From positions 3,083,709-3,147,708 of the forward strand of contig CM035416.1 in NCBI GenBank assembly GCA_020310875.1: 64,000 bases of DNA, written 5' to 3'. This document shows positions 21,961 through 33,345 of this stretch, piece after piece; positions within the stretch are counted from its first letter, which is position 1; each line of letters starts with the position of its first letter. The notes under the pieces are model-generated. The model was not told the origin of the DNA. It made no database searches and saw nothing but the letters and a program-made list of their open reading frames with translations. Position numbers and translations under genes: made by a program. This DNA is from Ceratopteris richardii. Lineage: Eukaryota > Streptophyta > Polypodiopsida > Polypodiales > Pteridaceae.

Positions 21961-24355
21961 GAGGTCGCCCCCTCTTAACATCCTCCATCTCTCTCATATT
22001 ATTTCACCTCGGCCTACGGCAACTTTTTCGCTTCTATGCTCCTTCACGTGGACACCTTCATAATGTTTGGCAGGGTGCAACATTCAAGATGTTTTTGCAG
22101 GTTGTATGAAAAGTGTACAAGATAAGAAGATAGAATTGACATCCTTTTTTAAACCATATTGGATTTGCTGTATATTTGGGTTCGGGATTTCGATGTTGCA
22201 GTATGCGGTGCTCTTGCCATGGGAACAATTTTTATTATGTGGTTTATGTCCAAAAAACTCTACTTGTGCTTGAAATGAACTCTACTCTGGTTATTTAAGT
22301 GTTCGCACCATTGAGTTATGTCATTCATTTTGTTTTCATACTGCAATGCAATGATGCAAGGATGTGTGTTGAAGGTATGAAAGAATCACAACTACATTAT
22401 GCTACATGACAATAAGTCAATATGTTTAGGGTGTCACAAGGGCTTAACAATCGAGGATGCCCATTCGGGCTTCAAAATTCATATTGACTATACATGCATG
22501 AGGAATTAGAAAATTTTAGGTCGACTGATGCCCTCATCTCGTGGAACCCCTATTTTTTTGGGTACATCTCTTAGGAACTTCATATCAAAGGTGGTTGGCA
22601 ATGATCCTTATGGATTTGTTTCCAAAAACAAACACCTGAGTGTGGGAGGATCTTATTTTCAGTTTTGAAGAAAACTTTGTAGCTCACCCAAAGATAGCTA
22701 GCTGTTCCACACTCCCTTGTTGTCTTTGGAAGGTTGTGGTCTTTTGTCTATATGCATGGCCCGATTAGGGGAATTATGTCCATAGACAGTATCAACTATG
22801 CTCAGGATGCTCCATGTCTTGCTCAAAAGTACCATCTGTGTTCTCTGCTAATTCTTGAAGATGCAAGTTTTTGTGCCCTACCAAGGAGTGATGCACATGA
22901 TGATTTTGAAGGCTGCTGACTCCTTTATGCACCTCATATCTATGCATTTATCATATACTTGATCTTCTTGCTTAATGGGAAAGTTGCAGGAATGCCAGTG
23001 AACCAAGTGTGGGTAACTCTTCTCTTTGGGGAAGCTGTCCATTATGGTGACAACTAGTTTAAAGATGCTTTTGCTAGGTTTGAAAGCATGAGGATGAGGC
23101 CTCCAGATCTTGTGAAAGTTTCGATTGCATGCTTGTCATAGTCATTGGAAATGAATAAATTGCTTATATGTTTGTGTGGTACAAGGTCACAAGGGTATGA
23201 ATATTGCTTTTTGTCTTGTGTCCATTAACCCACTTGCTGAAAATTGGATCCAAGATTGCACATCTTGCTACATGCTCTTGCCTCTCTCTTGATTCTACTC
23301 TTTATTACGATTGTTTCTAGTAAAATTCCTGAGTAGGAGGCATAATGCTTATACCTCAAAAAGATCTTCATGATGTGAGCATGTATTATTTAAAGGATAT
23401 TTGCAGGAAAGTATGCACATGGGGGGTTGAAATTTCTGATTTAGACCTGAACTAAATTAAGTGTGAAGTCACTAAATGAGTGTTTGTTTTTTGCTAGGGA
23501 AGTAACTCTCTAGTTCCACATCCCTCATTTAAGGCTTAAATTCATTACAGGCGAACACATTTAAAACTTCAGCATTGATCCTTCTTACCGCCTAAGGATG
23601 ATTTGCTACTTTGCTTTGCAAGAATAGTGTTGGGTAAATTGTTTGAATCTCATGAATGCTTGTAAAATGATAAGGACTCATAATGTTGCACTATTGTCTA
23701 TTTATTTTATGAGCACATAACACTCATGTTAAAATTGCAAACTTGATTGACTAGGAGCATAGTATGAATGATGGCAGGAACATAAGTTAAACATGCAACT
23801 ACATATTCATCTCATGCAATGCAATATGTCACACTCACTTGGAGATTACAGATTATGGAATCATTTTTTGGAGTGCAAAGATGAGGTTTTCAGGAGTTCT
23901 TCTCACTAGAAGAGCAAGTCCTAACTGAAAGATGTTCCTTGAAGCGGAAACTAAACATGGAATTACATTTTGTGGTTTCTTCTTTTCAAATTCAGTCTAC
24001 TTGTTGTGTATGTTTAAATTTCAGGTTTTGGAGCTTTGAGAGAAGGCACATTGGATGGAGGCTGGGCTGATTGCCCCCAAGGGGATTGTGTCGCTCAGCA
24101 TTACTGGCCTAAAAGTCTTGAAGATTTACAATTTGGATGGAGGCTGGGCTGACTGCCCCCCAAGGGGATTGTGTCGCTCAGCATTGCTAGGATGAAGATT
24201 TGAAGGCAGATGGCTTGCTGATTTGCAGCTTTGCAAAATTCAGATTGGAACTATTGCATAATTGAAGAATTGAAGACTCCAAACTTGGACCAGTTCGGCA
24301 CTGTATGCTTCTCTCTTAGCTTTGTCGAGGACGACAAAGTCTAGGAGGAGGAGGG
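21961..24355 (+). other. Internal region of element X, no recognisable pol
   Basis: About 2.4 kb with no Gag or Pol motif, ending in a hairpin and polypurine tract before an LTR. X is therefore a non-autonomous LTR element. One stretch (22990-23140) reads VNQVWVTLLFGEAVHYGD, a stop, then FKDAFARFESMRMRPP and DLVKVSIACLS. It looks like a protein-coding exon behind a cag splice-like junction, but I do not recognise the protein. Another short run (22196-22240) could be a membrane segment. A 52-base segment is repeated at 24051-24102 and 24133-24185. The left limit is approximate. Confidence 0.5.
24320..24355 (+). other. Hairpin and polypurine tract of X
   Basis: CTTTGTC, loop GAGGAC, GACAAAG (24320-24339), then tctaggaggaggaggg immediately before the LTR start at 24356. 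The purine run is the plus-strand primer; the hairpin recurs in G5 and Z with different stem bases. Confidence 0.8.
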
Positions 24356-25078
24356 TGTTGTTATTTGGGTTGCCCACAATTTCCTCATGCAATGGCACCC
24401 TCTAGCCCTTATAAAAATACCTTTTTTCTTGTATCTAGGAGATGTCCATATGAACACTCTCCTAAGCCCCTTTTTTGATATTTGCTTTAGACTATGGTTT
24501 TGATGCCTCTCAAATAAAGCATCTTTTTGACACACATGTATAAAACCCACGTAGAAGTTTTCCCATGCCTATATTTTTGTCTTGAAGAGAGTGGGTTGTT
24601 AGAGAATATCTACAAAGATTTAGAAAGATATGAGCATGTGCTCCTTTTTGACTAGTCAAAAAGAGCACATGGGAGAATGTGCTTAGCCTATAAATATAGG
24701 CTCATTTCTTGTAAAAGGAGGAGCTTTTGGTCGTGCTCTCATGTAAAATCCTTTCAATGGAAGAACTCTCCTTTCTCTTAAGGCTTTGTACATATATGTA
24801 TCTAGTCTTGGAGTGTGTGAGAGTGAGGTGTGTGTGCATGCTAGCAATTCCTATGTGTGTAAGTAGAGTGTTGCTATTTTCTTGTATTTTACATATGTGA
24901 CTAGGATCCTTGACTCCCATTGCTCCATATTTTCAAGCATGTGGCATAGCTGCGGGCTGATGGCCAATGGCTTGAACATGATGGAGGATGGGGTGGATGA
25001 AAGAAGAGTCTTTCTTGGGCCTTCCTTCTTGCTTCCATGCAAGGTGGTGTGGGTCTTGGCTCCCAAGGGCATACTACA
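24356..25078 (+). repeat. Element X 3' LTR (723 bp)
   Basis: TGTTGTTATTTGGG ... GGGCATACTACA. The first 435 bases or so match the minus-strand copy ending at 34055 with only two or three differences. The right flank CCAGT (25079-25083) equals the CCAGT beside the minus-strand copy (34056-34060, complement), which fixes both element ends. Confidence 0.85.
24638..24699 (+). promoter_or_regulatory. X LTR promoter: palindromic double W-box and TATA box
   Basis: An inverted repeat at 24638-24668 has the perfect 20-base palindromic centre CTTTTTGACTAGTCAAAAAG (one unpaired C in the arms). It holds TTGACT on both strands (24648-24653 and 24654-24659). TTGAC(C/T) is the WRKY-factor W-box. A TATA box, ctataaatatag (24688-24699), lies about 30 bases downstream. 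The minus-strand LTR has the same module at 33743-33773 and 33711-33724. Confidence 0.65.
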
Positions 25079-25083
25079 CCAGT

Positions 25084-26390
25084 GTTGTTACCTCTTGAGC
25101 ACCTACCCTTCAAGAACCCACAACTACAACAACAGAAATTCCCACCTCCATCGGTGCGAAAGCATTTACTATTCCTATACCCAATTTGGAAGTCCAACCA
25201 ACAAATACAACTTTTGATTTTGAAATGCCAGAGGCTTTTTCAAACGAATTTCAATTTTTAGAAGGTGAATTTTTCTCTTAGGAGTATAAACACCCAAGTT
25301 ACCCTACCACATCCCCTAATCAACCGCAAGAGCAACTAGTCTCAAGCTCAGAAGAAGAGAGAACCGAAACGGATGATGAAGACGGTGATGATGAAGCTAG
25401 TCAGGCCAGTCATGAATCTCAAGAGAATGTGTAGACTGATGAATAGGAACAACACACTGACACTCAGGGTGACACAAGTACTTACGAAGATGAAACATTT
25501 GAAGCAGCTGCATATACATTGGCAATCAAAAAGCTATACCTCACCATGCAAGCAGTCTGGGCGCATAGAAAACTCTCAGAAGAAGAAATCCAAGCGCTTG
25601 TACAAGAAATCGCTACAGGAGGCTTTGAAGAAGCTTATATTCAAGGGTTTAGAGAACTGGTTAAGTCAGTAAGCACTAATGAAGCATTACATTATTTACA
25701 GAGGAAACCATTATTACATTTCGATCCACAATGAATATGTTTGCTCTAAAAATTGGGTTAGTATATTCGTGTACCAATGGATGCACAATCCTCACACCAG
25801 GTGAGAGAAGCATGACTCCTTCAATGGAAGATCCTATTGATGAAGCAACTATCGTGATTGACTCCCGGCCTCACACTTCTCCTGTAAGTACCCCTAACAT
25901 CATCGAAGTACCCACCACACCAACCGCTCCTCATTCACTTCCTGCCGCTCCCGCTTTGCCTATACATCCTACTTCTCGTAGACCATCTACATCTTTTGAT
26001 AGTATGATAGCAGAAGCCTTTGTCACCTCCATCCCCCCCACTCTTCCCACACCCACACAACCTAGCTTTCCTCCTTTGACTACCACCCTTCCATCTAGTT
26101 CATTTATCCATCCATCCTTTCCTTCCTTCCCCACCCCTCCATGACCTATATTTCCCTTTCACACTCCACTGACCTTCTCACCCGTTTCACCTTCCCACCC
26201 CTTTGTATTCCCCCTCTCCATCAAGCAATAAATGAAACCCCATCTGTAAATTATTCGGCAACCTTTGTAAATCCTATATTCAATCCCACTCATGCACTGA
26301 CTTTCACTCGATTATTCATGGTCACTGCACTCGACACAATGTCTAGTGACATGGAAATATCACCACCCACTACACCACCACTCACCTTAC
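25084..26390 (+). pseudogene. G-family ORF3, C-terminal part (copy D)
   Basis: Directly after the X target duplication the frame reads on as the continuation of copy A (34061-35156, minus). It has a Thr-rich stretch, an acidic block with SSEEERTETDDEDGDDEAS, a helical segment (LAIKKLYLTMQAVWAHRKLS to LHYLQRKP) that aligns with VKRLYDTMNLVHEQHRLSLS of copy B, and a long Pro/Thr-rich tail. Stops interrupt the acidic region, and a frame change follows the helical segment. Function unknown. At about 26393 it is fused to integrase sequence of G5, the reverse of the normal gene order. Confidence 0.7.
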
Positions 26391-26392
26391 AT

Positions 26393-27160
26393 AAGAAGTC
26401 TGACCCCTATCATCCACATGCTAACGGACAAGCTGAGAGCGCAAACAAGATCCTATGTAATGTACTGACAAAAGTAGTAAATAACAAATACTCTGCTTGG
26501 GACAAACAACTTCATCATGCTGTTTGGGCTTGCCGAGTTGCCCACAAAACGGTACTCAATGCCACCCCATTTCAGATGGTCTTCGGACAGAATGTTGTGC
26601 TACCTTTGGACTTCCTGATCCCAACTTTAAAAGTAGCACAAGAGCATGACTGAATTGGACATGAGTTATCCTCGAGGATCTTTGATTTAGAACGATTAGG
26701 TGAGACAAGGCTACGAGCGGCTGAAAACATCTATGCTGCAAAGAAAAGACAAAAGGCATACTTCAATGCACATATCAAAGATAAAGGCTTGAAAGAGGGA
26801 GACCTAGTGTTGGTTTATACACTAAAGCAACATGCCCATAAATTGAAAAAAAGAGGATACGGACCCATGATCATTAATAGAATCTCCACTAGCGGTGCTA
26901 TTCAATTGGCCACACTAGAAGGCGATGTCTTGCTGAGCTATATTCGTGGTTGTCGAGTCAAGCTATATCAAGAACCTCTTACAGAGGATATGCTAAAGAG
27001 ACTCAACACTGCTAAGAAGGGAAAAGAAGAAGAGTTAAGGGTTAGAGAAGAAGCACATGCAGAGGCTAGAGAATGCATTAGGAGAAATAAGTTAAGACGC
27101 CTAGGCCTAGATATCAATCTTGAGGCCCCAAGATACCACATTGGCATGTGTCAAACATAA
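26393..27160 (+). pseudogene. G5 integrase, C-terminal part
   Basis: Begins abruptly at KKSDPYHPHANGQAES, which holds the catalytic Glu of the integrase core; the two Asp are missing. It continues through VWACRVAHKTVLNATPFQ, the C-terminal module GDLVLVYTLKQHAHKL and GPMIINRISTSGAIQLA, and an Arg/Glu-rich tail ending before the second protease domain. One stop at about 26651 breaks it. It is close in sequence to the G4 integrase. Confidence 0.9.
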
Positions 27161-27480
27161 TTGACTCAAGTGCAGCAACTAATGCAGTTAGACTTTCATA
27201 CTGCCAAGACCTGCGATTGGACATCAAGTTCATAGAAGCCTATCTCATACGATTGGAAGGCATGGAAACCCCTTGTTTGGGTGAGGTGGAATTTCCCATC
27301 TACCTTCAAGATGTTCCAATGAAAGTCAAAATATGTGTCAAGATGAGGACTTTACCGAGCCACTTGTCTTGGGTCAAGATTGGATTTTTGACCATGCAGT
27401 CAACTTAAATCTCAGAAGCCGACTTCTTCAAGTTTGGGTGCATGAACAATGTATTACATTAGAATTAGACAATTGCATGC
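27160..27480 (+). pseudogene. G5 second retropepsin-like domain (PR2) after integrase
   Basis: IIDSSAATNAVRLSYC, then GEVEFPIYLQDVPMKVK, then after a frameshift near 27330 EPLVLGQDWIFDHAV. The order DS-A, a mid beta block and LVLGQDW fits a retropepsin fold (Asp-Ser/Thr-Gly-Ala and hydrophobic-Leu-Gly). It is clearly different from the protease that lies before RT. The matching G4 segment (from about 63788) has the intact DSGA. Confidence 0.7.
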
Positions 27481-28300
27481 TCACAAATCTAGAGGTCACT
27501 CATTCTCTTAGTTCTTCTTCTAGGACTAGTCTTAGCAAAAAGGATGTTGTATGTGTCGAAGGCTCTATGTTCCCAAAGCACTCAATCACGGAGAACATAC
27601 TCAAAGGAAAGTTGACTCCTCTTGTATAAAGACTAATGTCCTCACAACCACTCAACCAACAAGGCAAGTGAAACCGTACATGACAACTGCTCTTCAAATA
27701 GACAACGAGAATTCAAGAAGAAAGTAGCTCAGCACGAAGCAGATTTGGGTACGAAAAGGAGAGAAACCACCAGTGTTTCCCCAACCATTACCATTGTGGC
27801 AAGCCCACCACACTAAAAGACGAACCAAGAAACACAGACAAATTCAATCACAAGGTCTTGGACAAATCTGGGTACCGAAGCAATCGATGAAGGCCGAAGA
27901 TAATCATGTACAAATTTGGGTGCCTAAGAAATTAGTTGCAGCTCAACAAGAACAATTACACATGTGGGAACCCAAGGCACTCTTACATGCTCAAACACCA
28001 CTGATCTCCCTCACAAGAAAAATCTTAACAAAGAAGCCAAGGAGAGGCAAGGGTCAGAACCAAGCACAGAGACCAAAAGAAGATCAAATCACCACTTCCA
28101 AATGAGTAGGAAGATGTGCAAAAAGGGTATGGGTTTGGAAGCCAAAAGTTCCAGTATCTTCCACAAAACCAAAGAGCGAACCACGCTAGATACCAAAATT
28201 CAAAAACCACCCAAAGATAAAGAGGACAAAGCTTATGTCTATAGGGCCAAATACTATCCTGAAATGGATCTTTATAAGAAGGATTACATCATTTCAAGGT
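27480..28300 (+). pseudogene. G5 ORF3, Trp-x-Pro-Lys repeat region
   Basis: Across two frames there are five spaced motifs: QIWVRKGEKPP (27737), QIWVPKQSMKA (27862), QIWVPKKLVAA (27912), LHMWEPKALLH (27957) and a weaker VWVWKPKVPV (28127). Between them the sequence is Lys/Gln-rich and basic. It follows PR2 and may be part of the same polyprotein or a separate ORF. Stops and frameshifts are present. Function unknown. Confidence 0.65.
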
Positions 28301-29282
28301 CCACTGGCTACCTCCAACAAAGACTGCATCAACACCCACCAACAACATTGAAAGCCTCGACGTGCAACAACCATGTGCCTTTGGCACAACCTTGTCTTTT
28401 GCACCATTCAGGTCATGCATTTCCAAAGTATGCATTAGTATAGGGCCAGGATACACGACCGTGCATAGACACGACTGAGAATTCGAGGCACATGATACAC
28501 ATCTGACATATGTAAAATATTTTATTTTATTGATTCTAACACCTTTCTTCTTGTTTTATTCCATTGTTTCAACCAAAAAAAAGGCGACAGGACATGAGTG
28601 TGTGCTTGAAGAATCTCTGATGCGAACCATCAACAGGGACATCCATCAACACGAAAGACAAGCCATCGGTCAATCATCACGATGGGCATACAACACGAAG
28701 AGTGAAGATTGAAGGACCTTTTACCATGGTAAGAATTGCCTACTTCGGCAACACCACAACCATGATAGATTAGGAAACCTCTTTGTCAGAATACCCTTGA
28801 GCACTTAGCTCAAGACCCCATTTCTTGCACCATACTGCTTCCAATGCGTTCCCCAAGTACGCATACATAGGGCCACATTAGAAGGCCATGCACAAGGCAC
28901 ATATCTTGTTAAACCCATGCACTAATGCACTTACCCATCATTCATTATGGGTTACAAGTCCTTGGCATGAAAACGAGGCAAGCCATCTTTGGAAGAACCA
29001 GAGGATATCACGGTGACAACAACAAGCGCAAGGAAGCAATCCACCATGAGAGTTACTCATAACCAACATTGACAACCTCTTTTGAGTAGCTCACAATTTT
29101 TGAAAGCTCACAAAGACACCATCAAGATGGCATGCAAGGAAGAAAATATGTACAAAGGTGGCAGTGACAAAATGAAGAGCGAGACAACTGCCCAAGCTAC
29201 AATTGGAAGATGGACCACTCTTGTGGATACATGATGGACACTATCTCTCCACACACTACATGGAACAACCACTACAACAAGG
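28301..29282 (+). other. G5 3' region, no recognisable gene
   Basis: About 1 kb between the Trp-x-Pro-Lys repeats and the 3' hairpin. Short broken reading frames only; no family recognised. Confidence 0.5.
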
Positions 29283-29318
29283 GTCTGTCTGGGACGACAG
29301 ACTCTAGAGGGGGGGAAG
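29283..29318 (+). other. Hairpin and polypurine tract of G5
   Basis: GTCTGTC, loop TGGGAC, GACAGAC (29283-29302), then tctagagggggggaag directly before the LTR at 29319. Same arrangement as X and Z. Confidence 0.8.
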
Positions 29319-29764
29319 TGTTGACAGTCAAGGTCACACACAAGCAATGAAGCACATCAATGAAGTGGACACACAAGAAGAAGGAGCATGTAGGGAGCTC
29401 CAAGAAGCACATGTCAAATTTTCAGAAGAAGGAGCACGTAGGGAGCTCCAAGAAGCACATGTCAAACCACTCAAAAAACTATAAAAAGGGCTGGAGAGCT
29501 CATTTTTGGGGTTAGCTTGTTGTAGATTTGAGCTTCTGTAATAGAGTTCTTTTGTAATCGAAGTCCTTCCAATATTGTTCCACTCTTTGCTCTTACCTTA
29601 TGCACGTGTGTGTGTGTATGTGTGTGCATGCTTGTGTGCTTTCACTCACACACTTGTGCACTTCACTTGCTCTTGGTCATCATACCGGTCCTCATGTCTC
29701 CACGGATTGACATTTATGAGGTAAAGCTCCTCACATTGGTACTTGCCATTGTGCTAGAGTGACA
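29319..29764 (+). repeat. G5 3' LTR (446 bp, internally deleted)
   Basis: TGTTGACAGTCAAGG ... TGCTAGAGTGACA, with the TATA block aactataaaaagggctggagagctcattttt and a TG-rich stretch shared with other G LTRs. Against G1 and G4 it lacks the segment around gtgattttcatcac, and it duplicates a block ending in tagggagctccaagaagcacatgtcaaa (about 29384-29466). Confidence 0.9.
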
Positions 29765-29843
29765 GTATGCTCACCAAAATTCGTGTGATTTTGAGACTGC
29801 AACCGGAGGAGTGTCAACAGCGCCCTAGATGAAGCAACAACCT

Positions 29844-29859
29844 GCTCTGATACCAATTG
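29844..29859 (-). other. Copia-type primer site and LTR end, minus strand
   Basis: Complement reads ccaacaattggtatcagagc: a Copia LTR end, three bases, then the tRNA-Met primer site. The LTR should extend rightwards, but its far end is not identifiable. The stretch 29765-30230 holds nothing else I recognise. Confidence 0.6.
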
Positions 29860-30229
29860 TTGGAGTAAGGCATCTGCGGTTGATCCGACTAATTTCTTGT
29901 TTCTTCTTTATGCAATTCCATTCAACATCTGTATTTCTTCTTGGTAGACTAAACATGAATGGTCATACTACCCTTTGTGGTGCAAGAATTACATCTAGAG
30001 TCAATGTGGCTCCTTTGGGTTGAGCACACGATATGGATCATCACATCTTCTTTGATCATGGTGAAGAGGATTTCTTACTTTTAAACTATTTGACTCTATT
30101 CTAGGATAGTTTGAAGGGGTATGTTGTAAAACATGCATCTATAGATGATCCTTGTAAGGGCATAACATCCATGAAAGACTACCTTCCATGGCTATCGCTT
30201 ATGAGCTAGGTGGATCTAATCAATAATAT

Positions 30230-32110
30230 AGTGCCACACGTTGATGGTCATGCTTTGTGTATCTACTAAGTACAAACTGAACCAAAGTTTTTTGTGAGGC
30301 ATTATGAATCTATCTTGCCCTAGGAAGGTGAAATGTTGCATACACATTTGCAAGTGGATCATGATGTTTGGTTTCATGGCCACCATATCCTAAAGTTTTG
30401 TGAGATTCCTATTTTTCATGCTATCAAGAACTAAACCCTCATTCTCAGTGGGGATGCGCACACCATGCATATCTCTGTTGGGTTTTAGCGAGCTGACAAG
30501 ATAGTAGCAATGCATAAAGTTAGGCTTTGGAAGCTTGACATTGACATATTCTATCATACTTGCTTTTTGCCATACCATATGTAGCTTCACTGCATTCTAT
30601 AGATACTCAAATTCTCTAATACAAAAGTGATACTTGCCCCATAGATTTTTGTACTCTATCTCCACTTCTCAAATAAAAGATCCTTCCCCAAGGTTTCCTC
30701 ACACTTCTGTAGACCAATGAGAGTTCTTACTTACCTGAGTTGTATGGCTCATTAGCAGATATTGGATAGGGATGATATGTAAGTCTCTCATCTCCTTTGG
30801 TCATTCCTTAAGTTCATCTAATATGGATAGGCTCTCTATATCTATGGTTTGTTGACTAGTTCATGCCTACAAACTGGTTCCTGCTACTTCCACCATAGTG
30901 CTAGTGATTGTTGTTGTTCCTGAATCTACTAGAAGAAGAAGATCATATTATTATTGCATTATAAATGAGATTATACCTTTTCCCCTTTATAATACCAATA
31001 TGATATTTGTCTTGGTTAGAGGATTAATAACAATGATGTGTCATGTGAATGTGAGTGGATGTTAGGAGGTTAGTAAGTTTCTTAGATGCATACTCTGGAT
31101 GTGCAATATACTCATAATGCATATATCCTTATGTGAGAGTATTTACACTATTGGGTCAGGGTGTTTATCACAAGGTTGGACTTTCCCCACTTCCCTTATG
31201 GTATTTCAAATTTTGCTTTTGCTATGACTTACAAGTTTTAAGGATAACTCTACTTGTATTTGGGACTTTTTAGGTACCCATTTCCAATTAATAGTAGGTG
31301 TGATTTTATTTGTTGATGTGGTGATAGCAAATTTCATCCTTGATGTTGGTCGGGTGAGTGCCTTTGAGCATTAATTTACACCTAGGCATTTATGCATGAC
31401 TAATTGAGCATGTGGGTAGGTCTTAGGCACCCAAATTTGTCTAGCATTGGTGTCGGCCTTCATTGATCACTTAGGTATCCAAATTAAAATGATTCACTGA
31501 GGTTGGATCTTGCAATGCTCAACTATCACTTTCTTTGTTTGCTTCATTCTTTCAGCACGTACTTGTGGCCTTGATGAGGAAGCAGAGGGTTGCTCACTCT
31601 TCCAGATTTTCTCACTTCATAAGCCTCCCTTTTTTTCATTGAATTCTGAGTATGAGATTTGGTTGTCTGCTCTATCCATCGCTTTGGTTTCTTTTCTCGA
31701 TTTCCTTCAACCATCTTTAGAAAATAAGGGAGTTCCATTATCACTTATGTAATTTTCTCAATAGTTACATCATTCTGCATCATAAAACTCTATATAAGAA
31801 ACATCATCATTATCTTCATGTGTACTCCTAGAAGGACTAGGAATTGGTTCCTTTCCTTAGCTCCCAACTAGGCTCACTAGGGGCTTCATAAGAGCAAATC
31901 CCGGTGTGCTTTGTGAATGCATGTAGTAAGCCAACATGCTATCTACATGCAATCAATCAAAGCTTTGAGCATTCCTATCAATTTTTGCAATCATTAGGGG
32001 TGCATGTACTAGGGCTCTACTTAGATTTTCATCACCTGATGCATACTTGGCTGAGATCACATTGGTTGGTGGTGGAGGTTGTTGGCCTATCTACTCGACA
32101 GAAACATATG
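30230..32110 (-). pseudogene. G-family remnant, ORF3 copy C joined to a gag piece
   Basis: On the minus strand a fragment resembling the G1 Gag region after the first zinc knuckle (about 32110-31870) is joined to sequence matching the G3 segment between PR2 and ORF3. Trp-x-Pro-Lys motifs follow (LIWIPK, QIWVPKT near 31480-31425; KWVPKKSQIQV near 31290). Then comes the ORF3 domain: LPKPNFMHCYYLVSSL, KNRNLTKL, and after a break LQMCMQHFTF, MPHKKLWFSLYLVD. It is a deletion derivative with stops and frameshifts. Confidence 0.7.
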
Positions 32111-33345
32111 TAGACATTTTTCTGAGACAGGAGATGCGGGACTATGGGTTGAGAAGGCAATGCACTCCCCCTTAATCTTTCAGCCTGCATGCTTAGCCAA
32201 GTGTGGGCTACTAGAAATATTATGTATGCGGAAAATGTTCATTGAATGCAACAGAATAGTATTGGAGTCTACTCGTTCATCCCACAATTAATAACATTGT
32301 TCAGCATAGCTAAGATGCCCTGAAAATCACAAGAAGCATAGAAATACAAAACATTTAGAATGAGCATTGTAATCATAGGCTAGTAACAGTGAGAAACAAA
32401 CATCAATTTTGGGCTTCCTGTTTATACATCAAGGCAAGTCAAAACTGGAAACCTGGATACATATGGCTCAAAATCCTTCAACTTTTAGATACATCAATCA
32501 ACGGTAATACATACAAAGAGTGCCAGTTAAGTTTCAACAATCGATATGTGAGCCTTGCATATAACTCAGAGGCTTCTACCTTTCGAGGCCTGCCAAGCCC
32601 GACCAAACGCCCAACACGCCCAAAATCAGGACCCAAAAGCTGAAGGAACCAGGCTCGACCCCAACTATGAGGGAGCCCAAGCTTGGTGCAGATTCGCCAA
32701 GAAAAGCGAGGTTTTGTCCTGCCAGGTGTGTAAAGCAAGAAAGAAAGAGAACCGAGCTCAGCCCCCAAACAGGGGAGAACTCGAGGAACATCGCAACATC
32801 TTTAGAAGAGCATGGCAAGGTGCACTCCAGCAGATCTCTCGACAGCACGAGACGCCCTCCGCGGCAACATGAGGTACTCCGAGAAGAGATGGAGGAAACC
32901 GCAACAGAGTTCATCCCTACTGGGGGAGGCTCCAGGTTAATTCCCACAGAGAGGAGAAGCGCAAGGGCGAGATGTAATTCGCGAATAGATGGGTGGATGA
33001 AGACTGGCGGGGAAGCCATAGCTACTCCCCATACCGAGCATGAAGTTACACAGAAGAGGGCATGCCTCGAGTGCACCCTGTGGTAAGCGTGGCGCAGAGG
33101 GGGAGACACAGTGTCTCAACCCCCAATAGAATAGAACGGAGGTGGAGCAGGCCACGATCACGCTGCTGGACTTGAAATGACAGGAGGGGATGGAGAGCAT
33201 TAACGCTCCCCCACACATGCGAATACAGCCCCCCCCAATCACGTAAGGGAGAGTACTCCCCACATTAACTACCCCTTCAGGTGGTAGGTGGTAAGGACCA
33301 ACCAAAAGATGCATGGTTTGATCATAACGCCTCAAATTTGTGGGG
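32111..33345. other. Unassigned stretch with a GC-rich island
   Basis: 32111-32570 has no recognisable feature. From about 32575 to 33330 base composition shifts to visibly higher GC than anywhere else in the window except the G1 leader, with an open plus frame (32667-33086) rich in Arg/Glu. I do not recognise its product and the codon pattern does not persuade me that it is a gene. It may be an unrelated insertion or another element's leader. Confidence 0.4.

Noticed and set aside
29829..30023. 64-residue plus ORF near the Copia primer-site remnant
   Set aside because: No family recognised, and it lies over a likely minus-strand Copia LTR.
32576..33109. 177-residue minus ORF in the GC-rich island
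   Set aside because: Overlaps open frames on both strands, as expected of GC-rich DNA with few stops; no recognised domain.
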